DNA from: VBOC01 sp964512655
GTDB taxonomy: Bacteria > Bacteroidota > Ignavibacteria > UBA10030 > SZUA-254
Reading direction: 5' to 3'
DNA: 64,000 bases
Assembly: GCA_964512655.1 (NCBI GenBank)
Contig: CAZEJT010000002.1
Coordinates: 186,001-250,000, forward strand
Shown: piece by piece, positions 44,111 through 51,682 of the stretch
Position numbering within the stretch: position 1 is the first letter of the stretch
How the letters are laid out: the number at the start of each line of letters is the position of its first letter
The notes under the pieces: generated by a model
What the model was told of the DNA's origin: nothing
The model's database searches: none
Seen by the model: only the letters and a program-made list of their open reading frames with translations
Translations under genes and position numbers: made by a program

Positions 44111-44367
44111 CTGGTGTCACGGTCCATACCGTGACACCGGCGGGATGGTGCGGTCACCTCTACTCCAGACAGGAGAAAGTTCATCCACCCATCTCCTTTT
44201 CGTTCGTTCCGCCGCTCCCCGTCGGAATGCCGCTTTGGGGCGCTCCGCGCCCCCCTTGTGGGCCCCGGCTCAATCTGGTGTCACGGTCCATACCGTGACA
44301 CCAGCGGGATGATTCGGTTACCTCTACTCCTGACAGGAGAATGGAGGCGCCGGCTTCAGCCGGCGTC
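44111..44367. repeat. Composite palindromic repeat locus 3 (B-C-B-A), partly duplicated
   Basis: The 310-base gap 44063-44372 holds B (44111-44140), C (44201-44256), a second B (44275-44304) and A (44343-44367). The roughly 40 bases after each B copy (CGGGATG...ACCTCTACTCC...GACAGGAGAA) are also similar. A segment of about 164 bases has therefore been duplicated around the C module. Nothing in this gap is coding. Confidence 0.9.
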
Positions 44368-44372
44368 ACCCG

Positions 44373-45689
44373 TCAATCGTAGTATTCCAGCCCGAGATGC
44401 GTGATCAGTTCTTCGCCCTTGAGGAATCTCAGCGTATTCTTCAGCTTCATCAGCTGGATAAAAAGATCATGCTCGGGATAGAGGCCGGGAGCGCACATCG
44501 GGCTCTTAAAGTAGAACGAGAGCCACTCCTGGATTCCCTTCATCCCCGCGCGCTGCGCAAGATCCATGAACAGGACGAGGTCAAGGACGATCGGCGCCGC
44601 AAGGATCGAATCGCGGCAGAGGAAATTCACCTTCACCTGCATCGGATAGTTCATCCAGCCGAAGATATCGATGTTGTCCCAGCTCTCTTTATTGTCTCCC
44701 CGTGGGGGATAATAGTTGATCCGGACCTTGTGATAAAAATCCTTGTAGAGATCGGGGTACAACTCGGGCTGGAGGATCCCGTCGAGCACCGAGAGCTTGC
44801 TCTCCTCTTTCGTCTTGAACGACTCGGGATCGTCGAGCACCTCTCCATCCCTGTTTCCGAGAATATTGCTGGAGAACCACCCGTTCAATCCGATCACCCG
44901 CGCCTTGAGCATGGGGGCGATGACGGTCTTCAGGAGCGTCTGGCCCGTCTTGAAATCCTTCCCCGAGACCGGAAGGCCTTTGTCCTTCGCGAGTTTCATG
45001 AGCGCCGGAGTATCGAGGGTCAGGTTGGGAGCTCCGTTGGCAAACGGCACGCCCTCCATGAGCGCCGCGTAGGCATACAGCATGCTTGGCGCGATGTCGG
45101 CATCATTCCCCTTCATCCCGGCCTCGAACGACTTCAGTGTCTTATGGACCGGTTTGGGGCTGATGAAGATTTCGGTGCTGCCGCACCAGACGAGGACGCA
45201 CCGGTCGATCCCGTTCTTTTTCCGGAACTCCCTGATATCCGCGCGCAGCATTTCCATCAGCTCGAACTTTGTCTTCGCCTTCTTGACGTGCGACCCCTTC
45301 AGCCTCTTCACATAGTACTGGTCGAACGCCGCCTTCATGGGACGAAGCGCCTGGAGCTCCTTCTTCACCTGCTCGAGGTGCTCGCGATGGAGGACCCCTG
45401 CGTGCACAGAAGAATCGTAGCACGATTCGTCCCGGATATCCCAGCCGCCAAAGACCAGATCGTCAAGCTTCGCCAGCGGGATGAATTTCCTGATCATCGG
45501 GGAGCGGTGATCTGTTCGCTTCCCAAGCCTGATCGAGCCCATCTGAGTCAGAGACCCGATCGGCTGGGCCAAACCTTTCCGCACGGCCATGACTCCGGCA
45601 AGAAATGTCGTCGACACGGCGCCGTTCAGCCCGACGATCAGCACCCCGAGCTTCCCTTTTGGTTTTTGAATCGTGTGATTCCTCTTCAT
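44373..45689 (-). CDS. ino1: myo-Inositol-1-phosphate synthase
   Basis: The enzyme cyclises glucose 6-phosphate to inositol 1-phosphate with NAD+. The 438-residue length and motifs fit the longer bacterial/archaeal group. The Rossmann loop is IVGLNGAVSTTF at 18-29. VWCGSTEIF, LMEGVPFANGAPN, SGKDFKTGQTLLKTVIAPML, GWFSSNILGNRDG and the NNPE-like segment near the Lys-rich active site are present. It is the last gene of a 13-gene operon and supplies the likely head-group precursor. Confidence 0.94.
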   Translation of the reverse strand: MKRNHTIQKPKGKLGVLIVGLNGAVSTTFLAGVMAVRKGLAQPIGSLTQMGSIRLGKRTDHRSPMIRKFIPLAKLDDLVFGGWDIRDESCYDSSVHAGVLHREHLEQVKKELQALRPMKAAFDQYYVKRLKGSHVKKAKTKFELMEMLRADIREFRKKNGIDRCVLVWCGSTEIFISPKPVHKTLKSFEAGMKGNDADIAPSMLYAYAALMEGVPFANGAPNLTLDTPALMKLAKDKGLPVSGKDFKTGQTLLKTVIAPMLKARVIGLNGWFSSNILGNRDGEVLDDPESFKTKEESKLSVLDGILQPELYPDLYKDFYHKVRINYYPPRGDNKESWDNIDIFGWMNYPMQVKVNFLCRDSILAAPIVLDLVLFMDLAQRAGMKGIQEWLSFYFKSPMCAPGLYPEHDLFIQLMKLKNTLRFLKGEELITHLGLEYYD

Positions 45690-45722
45690 CCTTTTTCCTT
45701 TCGCAATGTCAAGTGTGTGCCG

Positions 45723-46421
45723 TCATGCCCGGCCAGTTGCCGCGGCCGACAGGATGGGCCCTGCCTCTTCGAGAGAATCGATCGTATGATCCGCGGCGTC
45801 CGTGGCGGATGGGGCAGACCATCCCGGCCCCCGGAGCCAGACGGTGCGGCATCCGATGCTTTTCGCCGGGACGATGTCCCGCTCATACGAATCCCCGACG
45901 ACAAACGACTCTTCGGGAGCGATCCCGATCCTGCGCACCGCAAGACGGAAAATTTCCGGATCCGGTTTTCTGAGGCCCACCAGTGCAGAATCGATCATCG
46001 CGTCGAGGTGTTTGGCGAACCCCAGTTCCTCGCAAACAAGCGCCAGGTTGCCATAGAAATTCGAAACCACGCCGGTCTTGTAGCGCGCATGCGCCTCCCG
46101 CAGAATCGCGGCTGCCGCGGAGGCGGTTCTGCCGACTTCGGCGTAACACCGATCGAGCATCTTCACCCTGAGGCCGTTCTTACCTTCCAGCTTCAGGAAC
46201 GAAAACTGAAGCGCAAGCTGCTTGTCGATCGTTTCCCTCAACGTCGAATGCGGAATATCCCTATCAAGGAGGAGCTGCTGCTCCGACCAGACAAACGCGG
46301 CGTCGAGGGCATCTTGTTGAACTTCAATACCGAATATCCGGTAGAGATCTCCGAACTTCCTGCTCCAGTGCACTCCACCCGTATCGAGGGTCCCTCCAAA
46401 ATCGAAGAGCACCCCCCTCAT
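45723..46421 (-). CDS. HAD-superfamily hydrolase with altered motif I
   Basis: The 232-residue protein has the HAD fold with a cap insertion. Motif I is DFGGTLD at residues 7-13, with the nucleophile Asp7 but Gly9 where phosphatases have the acid/base Asp. Motif II is VVSNFYGN, motif III has Lys in LRKPDPEIF, and motif IV is VVGDSYERDI. The DxGGT form occurs in some uncharacterised HAD proteins. In this operon a phosphatase for inositol phosphate or a phospholipid intermediate would be expected, but the missing Asp weakens that. Confidence 0.8.
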   Translation of the reverse strand: MRGVLFDFGGTLDTGGVHWSRKFGDLYRIFGIEVQQDALDAAFVWSEQQLLLDRDIPHSTLRETIDKQLALQFSFLKLEGKNGLRVKMLDRCYAEVGRTASAAAAILREAHARYKTGVVSNFYGNLALVCEELGFAKHLDAMIDSALVGLRKPDPEIFRLAVRRIGIAPEESFVVGDSYERDIVPAKSIGCRTVWLRGPGWSAPSATDAADHTIDSLEEAGPILSAAATGRA

Positions 46422-47434
46422 GCGTACTCCAGGACGCTCCCTTGTTCCGAGGACCTGCTGCTCAGTTCCAGGAGCCGCATGACCGTCAGCGCCTCGCAGA
46501 GCATGTCGTCTGAGTGATTCCCCGACTCGACCCTGTGCACGAACTCCTTCAACAGCGCAACGTACCAGCCGACGTACTGGCTCTTGTCCGAAACATCCGG
46601 CATGGGGATCTCGCGCGAGGCGCGCTCATCGGTATGAATCAGCCTCGAGCCGTCGTATTCGAGGCTGCCCGCCGACCCGACTACCGAAACACTGTTCGCG
46701 CGCCGTCCCGCCGCCCACGTGAGGTTCAGCTCGACCATCAATCCGCCGTACTCGAGGAGGACGATGGCCGTGTCCTCAACGCCGTATCCGTGGTGCTTGA
46801 GCGTCCGAAGAGAGGCGGAAACCTTTTTCGGGGTGCCGAAGAGATGCTGCGCGAGGTAGAAATAGTGCGCACCCGTGTCGGCAAGTATGCCGCCGCCGCC
46901 GTGCGCCTTGGCCGTCCGCCACTGCGGATTCCATGCCGGGGTTCCGGTGTCTGCCTGGAGGCGGAAGACGTTCGCCTGGAAGAGCGTCACATCCCCGATA
47001 CCGCCGGATGAGACGATGCTCCCGATCGACTGCCAGAGCGGGGAATACCTGTACTGGTGGCACGGCATAAAGACGAGTTTTTTCCCGCGCAGACTCTCTG
47101 CCGCCGCCTCTGCGGACGGCATGCTTTCCGCGAGAGGCTTTTCGCAGATGATGTGAAGCCCCCTCCCGGCGCATTCCTTCACATAGCCGGCGTGTGTCGA
47201 AGGGGGCGTACAAATATCGACGAAATCGAGCCGCTCTCTTTCAAGGAGCGCCCCGAGCTCGGTGTAAAATGCGGCGCCGGGGAGGGCCTGGTTGACACGG
47301 GCGCGCGACTCTTCGGAGAGATCCATGACCGCCCGTATTCTTGCACGTCCCGCGAGGGCGGGATCCGAGAGATACGCCGGTACGTGGCCCCGGACGACGA
47401 TGTTTCCGAACCCGATGATCGCTCCTTCAAGCAT
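46418..47434 (-). CDS. Gfo/Idh/MocA family NAD(P)-dependent oxidoreductase
   Basis: From the ATG at 47434 (TGATG overlap) the protein has 338 residues. It has an N-terminal Rossmann fold with GFGNIVVRGHV, the EKP motif in IICEKPLAES near residue 98, and the C-terminal domain with GGGILADTGAHYFYL near residue 195. Family members include myo-inositol 2-dehydrogenase and sugar dehydrogenases. Beside inositol-phosphate synthase, an inositol or inositol-phosphate dehydrogenase is a reasonable guess. Upstream frame extension overlaps the CDP-alcohol gene and is rejected. Confidence 0.88.
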   Translation of the reverse strand: MLEGAIIGFGNIVVRGHVPAYLSDPALAGRARIRAVMDLSEESRARVNQALPGAAFYTELGALLERERLDFVDICTPPSTHAGYVKECAGRGLHIICEKPLAESMPSAEAAAESLRGKKLVFMPCHQYRYSPLWQSIGSIVSSGGIGDVTLFQANVFRLQADTGTPAWNPQWRTAKAHGGGGILADTGAHYFYLAQHLFGTPKKVSASLRTLKHHGYGVEDTAIVLLEYGGLMVELNLTWAAGRRANSVSVVGSAGSLEYDGSRLIHTDERASREIPMPDVSDKSQYVGWYVALLKEFVHRVESGNHSDDMLCEALTVMRLLELSSRSSEQGSVLEYA

Positions 47435-48351
47435 CAGACCGGAACCAGGTGCTGATCGATCTCTCTGAGGAGGCCCGCGCTGCGGCGTTCCTGCACCATC
47501 GTCACCAGGACCATGACGAGATTGATTCCGACGATCTCGATGACAAAGTAGAGCGGCACGAGATCGCCAATCACGCAGGCGCCCAGGATGATCATCCTGA
47601 TGTTGGTCGTCAGGATCGCGTAGTACTTCATGAGGGGCTTGTTGAGCTCCCTGTAGCGGCCGGCAAACCACGCCGGGATGTCGGCGCCGAACTCCTGGTC
47701 GACCCGCCGCCTCAGGCTCTGGAAGTTCTTCGAGAAGGCCTCCTGTTCCACCGTGTAGTTCAGGTACACGCGAAGCATGAACTTCTTCACCGGGTGCTCC
47801 CGGAAGGAGGTTGCGTTCAGCTCTTTCCGGATTTCCGACGAATCGTCGAGCTCCGATTTTTCGGGATCGACGACAAACTTAATGTACGCGTTCCGGTAGT
47901 AATCGGCGAGAGCGCTCTGCACGGAGTGGCTGAAACCTCCGGCGATCACAAAGAGAAACAACAGCGGCCACCAGACATCGGTCGTTGCCGCCATCCGTGC
48001 GAAGAGGTGCCCATAGATGCTCAGGAAAATGATGTTCCCTCCGAGGCCGTCGAGAATCCTGCCGAAGCGGGATTTGTGCCCGGTCATCCGGGCCAGCTGG
48101 CCGTCGACGCTGTCGAGGGTGTCGGCAACGACCCACATCGCCATCCCCCAGGCGTTGAGAGCTGCGTCCCGGTAGTAGAGAAGATGGCCGCCTGTAACGC
48201 CGATGAGAATGCTGACGATCGTGACGGCGTTCGGACTTATGCCGAGCGCCCGGCACCCCAGGGAGAGAACGTATCCTACGGGCCGGTAGAAATAGATGTC
48301 GATCGTCTCTTCGACGTCGCGCGCTTTATAGGTTGCTTCGATCCGCGACAT
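47434..48351 (-). CDS. CDP-alcohol phosphatidyltransferase family protein with substituted fourth Asp
   Basis: The 305-residue membrane protein is closest in layout to the two paralogues at 17.6-19.4 kb (ETIDIYFYRPVGYVL ... GISPNAVTIVS). Its motif keeps Asp80, Asp83-Gly, Ala87-Arg88, Gly97 and Asp101, but the fourth acidic position is Gly105. The fourth Asp is thought to act as catalytic base in characterised members. It might bind a different acceptor, use another base, or act as a partner subunit. It overlaps the aminotransferase gene by 26 bases. Confidence 0.82.
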   Translation of the reverse strand: MSRIEATYKARDVEETIDIYFYRPVGYVLSLGCRALGISPNAVTIVSILIGVTGGHLLYYRDAALNAWGMAMWVVADTLDSVDGQLARMTGHKSRFGRILDGLGGNIIFLSIYGHLFARMAATTDVWWPLLFLFVIAGGFSHSVQSALADYYRNAYIKFVVDPEKSELDDSSEIRKELNATSFREHPVKKFMLRVYLNYTVEQEAFSKNFQSLRRRVDQEFGADIPAWFAGRYRELNKPLMKYYAILTTNIRMIILGACVIGDLVPLYFVIEIVGINLVMVLVTMVQERRSAGLLREIDQHLVPV

Positions 48352-49723
48352 GCGTGAACACTTCTTCCATGATCCCGATCCCCTCTTCGGCGGTGGCTTC
48401 GTCGATGATCAGGGGCGGATTGATCCTGATATCCGGGTTATAGCCCATGACGATGAGCCCCCTCTTCAGGCACTCTTTGAAAATCAGCCGGCAGGTTTCC
48501 TTGTCCAGCTTCTCCTTCGTCTTCCGGTTTTTCACGAGTTCAACGCCGATCAATAGTCCCCGGCCCCTCACTTCGCCCACGAATGGAAACTTCTCCTTGA
48601 ACGAGGCGAGGCGGTCGAGCATGAAGCGCCCGACTCTCTCGGAATTCTCGACCAGCCCTTCGTCGATGATCGTTTTCACCGTGATGTACGCAGCCGCGGA
48701 GGCGAGAGGGTTGCCGCCGTAACTGGAGGAGCTCCCGCTCGGGTTGGCAAAGGGCTTGGAGAAAATGATCTCATCCCGGGACATCAGCCCCGTCATGGGA
48801 TATCCCCCGCCGAAACTCTTGCCGATCGTGATGATGTCGGGTATGACGCCGTCGTGCTGGCAGCCGAAGAGCTTGCCCGTGCGGCCGAAGCCGGTGATCA
48901 TTTCGTCTACAATAAGAAGGGCGCCGATCTCGTTCGTGATGCGTCTCAGCTCGTTCAGATATCCCGCGGGAGGGACGACATTGCCGTTCGTGCCCTGGAT
49001 CGGCTCGACGATGATCGCCGCCACGTTGTTCGTGGTCTCCGCCTTGATCTTTTTCTTGATCAGATCCACGCAGGCCCACTGGCACTCGGGGAACGTGTGG
49101 TTGAGCGGGCATCTCCGGCAATCGGCATAGGGGGTGTTATAAATGCCGAAGGGAAGCGGGCCGAGCTGGTGCTTGAAGTCGTCCCCGATCAACCCCACCA
49201 CGCCCAGCGTCTTCCCGTGGAATCCGCCCCAGAAGCCGATCACCTCGGTTTTTTTGGTGTGCGACTTCGCGAGCCGGAGAGCGGCCTCCACCGCCTCGGC
49301 GCCGCCGCTGTAGTACTGCGTACGGCGAAGGTCCCCCACCGCATGCTCGGAGAGGAGCTTCGAGAGCTCGCCTCTCACCCTGGTCGCGAAACTCCCTACG
49401 TGGATCTTGCCCACCTGGTCGCGGATCGCCTTCACGTACTTTGGATGGTTGTAGCCCAGGCTCGCCACGGCCACCCCCGCGAAGAAGTCGATATAGCGGT
49501 TCCCGTCGACATCCTCGATCACGCACCCCTCTCCTTTTTCCATCGCCAGCTGGGAGAGGGTCGCGATCGTCTGTATGCCCGGCGATATGAAGTGCTGCTC
49601 CTGGTCGAAGATCTCCTTCGACCGCGGTCCGGGAATCGGCGTTGTCACGGATGCTTTCTTGTTTGTCTTCGTCGCGCCGCTGTGCGGCGCTCCAGAACGC
49701 GTCATCGTCTCAATCGTTGTCAT
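48326..49723 (-). CDS. Class III PLP-dependent aminotransferase
   Basis: The 465-residue fold-type I aminotransferase is of the GABA/ornithine class. It shows YYSGGAEAVEAALRLA near 138, FWGGFHGKTLG near 164, VDEMITGFGRTG near 272 and the PLP Lys302 in ITIGKSFGGGYPM. A cysteine-rich insertion lies at 202-218 (CRRC...C...C), seen in some aspartate-aminotransferase-family proteins. In this operon it could aminate a keto-inositol produced by the adjacent dehydrogenase, or make an amino-alcohol head group; both are inference. ATGA overlap with the ATP-grasp gene. Confidence 0.9.
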   Translation of the reverse strand: MTTIETMTRSGAPHSGATKTNKKASVTTPIPGPRSKEIFDQEQHFISPGIQTIATLSQLAMEKGEGCVIEDVDGNRYIDFFAGVAVASLGYNHPKYVKAIRDQVGKIHVGSFATRVRGELSKLLSEHAVGDLRRTQYYSGGAEAVEAALRLAKSHTKKTEVIGFWGGFHGKTLGVVGLIGDDFKHQLGPLPFGIYNTPYADCRRCPLNHTFPECQWACVDLIKKKIKAETTNNVAAIIVEPIQGTNGNVVPPAGYLNELRRITNEIGALLIVDEMITGFGRTGKLFGCQHDGVIPDIITIGKSFGGGYPMTGLMSRDEIIFSKPFANPSGSSSSYGGNPLASAAAYITVKTIIDEGLVENSERVGRFMLDRLASFKEKFPFVGEVRGRGLLIGVELVKNRKTKEKLDKETCRLIFKECLKRGLIVMGYNPDIRINPPLIIDEATAEEGIGIMEEVFTHVADRSNL

Positions 49724-50568
49724 CTCGATGTGCCCTTTGATGGTGTGTTCATGCTCCGCTCGCCCGCCTTTCGGTAGATGAGCCGTGCGATTTCCCGGCT
49801 CGCGCGGTCCCTGATCGGGGCAAAGCTCGGCCAGTCGTTTATGTCGATAATCGTGACGCTCCCGTCTTTCCCGATGATGGCGTCCCCTCCGTATACAAAG
49901 AGGCCCATCGCTTCCGCGGATGCGGTCGCAAGCTCCCTCAATCTCCCATCATCGAACTTCGTATGATAGACTCCGTTCAGGTAATACCAGTGGAACAGGT
50001 CTGTCTCGTTCGCCGCGTAGAACTTCACCGTGTCTCCGTCGAGATGCTCCTGCAGAACCGCTTCGCGGATATCGCGCTGGTGAAACTCCTTCAGCAGCGT
50101 CAGTTCCTCCTCGTCGGTGTTCGCAAGGGTGACATCCTCTTTGTGCACGGCGTGCACATCGCCCCGTTTGATCCAGATCTTCGACGACGTAAAGCCCGCC
50201 CTGCGCGGATCGACGTCGGAGTCCGTGGCGACGACGACGCTCTTCGGAAAGGGGATCCCCGCCTCGGGGAGAAGCCGGACCATGCTGATACGGTAGCAGT
50301 TCATCACGCTCACCGGGGAGTTGATAATGAACGCCCCTCGCTGTTCGATCTTGCGGAGCGTTTGCGAACCGAGGGGTCCCTGCGCCATCGAGAAGATAAG
50401 GTTCTCCTTCAGGGATTCGGGGGTGATCATCCCTTCGTCGTACATCGTCACCTCGGCGCCGCACTCCTTCAGCGCCTCGGCGGTTTGGTTGATGATGAGA
50501 AGGTCGTTGACGACGTGGTTCGGCGAAAACTCCGTCTTCCGCCGGACCCCCGCAAGCCGAAGCTTCAT
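49720..50568 (-). CDS. ATP-grasp domain protein (kinase or ligase), substrate unknown
   Basis: The 282-residue protein has the ATP-grasp organisation. A pre-domain is followed by a Lys-bearing strand (KIWIKRGDVHAVHKED near 150), an adenine-binding hinge (VLQEHLDGDTVKFYA near 190) and the metal-binding IIDINDWPSF near 255 with Asp and Asn. The last motif resembles both RimK-like ligases and inositol phosphate kinases of the ITPK group, which share this fold. Given the operon, either phosphorylation of an inositol phosphate or amino-acid ligation is possible. Coupled on both sides by ATGA overlaps. Confidence 0.82.
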   Translation of the reverse strand: MKLRLAGVRRKTEFSPNHVVNDLLIINQTAEALKECGAEVTMYDEGMITPESLKENLIFSMAQGPLGSQTLRKIEQRGAFIINSPVSVMNCYRISMVRLLPEAGIPFPKSVVVATDSDVDPRRAGFTSSKIWIKRGDVHAVHKEDVTLANTDEEELTLLKEFHQRDIREAVLQEHLDGDTVKFYAANETDLFHWYYLNGVYHTKFDDGRLRELATASAEAMGLFVYGGDAIIGKDGSVTIIDINDWPSFAPIRDRASREIARLIYRKAGERSMNTPSKGTSR

Positions 50569-51206
50569 GAGAAGAGCCTCGAGAGCAACGAGGGGGGATC
50601 GTCCGCGGGCTGGGGAACGCCCGCTCTGATCTCGCGCTCGCGCCGCAGAATGGCCTGCCGGTCGATTTCCTCCTGCAGCCGGTAATCAGCCAGAATCGTG
50701 CCGATCGCCGCGGCCGAGAGGTTTGCCCAGAACATCACCTCGAGGGCGATCTGAAATCCGCGGATGTTGAACAGAAGCGTCGCCGCGTATCCGAAATAGA
50801 GGATAAACCTTTTGAAGCCCGGATCGAACCCCGAGAACGGCTCGACGATCGTGACACAGAGAATTGCCGTGAAGGTGAGCGCCGCCATCGGCAAAGTCAC
50901 ATGCCCTGCCAGCGCCAGGGCAAAGAGCATCGCGCCTTCGCTCAACCGGTCGCACAGGGTCTCCATCCGCTTGCCGGCGGGCGACTTCAGGTTATAGCGC
51001 CGGGCGACGCCTCCGTCGAGGCCGTCTATCACCTGTGAGAGCGCCATGAGAATCATTCCGGAGGCGAGCTGGTGTTGGGCCACGCGGGCGGCGGCGGCAA
51101 TCCCGACCCCCAGCCCGATGAGCGAGAGCTGATTCGGGCTCAGGCCCAGCTTCTCGTGGGCAATAATAATCGGCAGTTTCAGTATGCCGTCGGATTCTTT
51201 TCCCAT
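50565..51206 (-). CDS. Short CDP-alcohol phosphatidyltransferase family protein with substituted third Asp
   Basis: The 213-residue protein has Asp61, Asp64-Gly, Ala68-Arg69 and Gly78, with Glu82 replacing the third Asp and Asp86 as the fourth. It lacks the RP-containing N-terminal segment of the other three family members here and starts closer to the first helix (LSPNQLSLIGLGVG). It has about six hydrophobic segments and a charged C-terminal tail. It probably represents a different subfamily in the same pathway. Confidence 0.82.
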   Translation of the reverse strand: MGKESDGILKLPIIIAHEKLGLSPNQLSLIGLGVGIAAAARVAQHQLASGMILMALSQVIDGLDGGVARRYNLKSPAGKRMETLCDRLSEGAMLFALALAGHVTLPMAALTFTAILCVTIVEPFSGFDPGFKRFILYFGYAATLLFNIRGFQIALEVMFWANLSAAAIGTILADYRLQEEIDRQAILRREREIRAGVPQPADDPPSLLSRLFS

Positions 51207-51214
51207 CGATGCAG

Positions 51215-51682
51215 TTATGAAAACAAGCGCGAAGTAACCGCCTGGATCTGGTGAAAACCCAGGGCAATGCTGACAAGGCCGCAGAGGGCGCAGGTCCAGA
51301 CCTCTTTCGCTGTGTCCGAGTAACCCGTCAGGAGGCCCTCGGTAGTGTATGTGCTGAAGGGGTAGAGGGGCCGCTTCTCATACCCCACAAGGTAATCGAG
51401 GAAAAAATGAGATGCGAAAAAGAGCGCCGGCACCGGCGTCCCGAGATAGAAACTCAGCGGAATGATCCAGAGAAGAGCTACCGGCTCCTGCAGCGGCGTA
51501 CGCCAGTGATAGTTTTTCTCGTTCTTCCTCCCGTTTTTCCGCATGTAGAGACGCAGCTTGATCGGGTGATCGACCAGGTCGATCCCGTACCCGAACGCAT
51601 AGGCGAGCACGACGTCCTTTCCCTCGAGACCCAGGGCCTGTACGCCGACGGTCGTCAGGAGGAGATGAGGGAGGATTGTCAT
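51215..51682 (-). CDS. Small membrane protein, YdjM/DUF457-like
   Basis: The 155-residue protein has about four hydrophobic segments and conserved His/Asp residues at membrane borders (GYGIDLVDHPIK, NYHWRTPLQEP, ASHFFLDYLVGYEKRP). This pattern resembles the YdjM/DUF457 group, once called membrane-bound metal-dependent hydrolases. The match is moderate. It overlaps the flippase-like gene by 4 bases. Confidence 0.55.
   Translation of the reverse strand: MTILPHLLLTTVGVQALGLEGKDVVLAYAFGYGIDLVDHPIKLRLYMRKNGRKNEKNYHWRTPLQEPVALLWIIPLSFYLGTPVPALFFASHFFLDYLVGYEKRPLYPFSTYTTEGLLTGYSDTAKEVWTCALCGLVSIALGFHQIQAVTSRLFS

Noticed and set aside
44397..46517. A 706-codon rightward open frame
   Set aside because: It lies antisense to the inositol-1-phosphate synthase and HAD genes, has no recognisable domain and biased composition. 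It is a shadow of GC-rich coding sequence.
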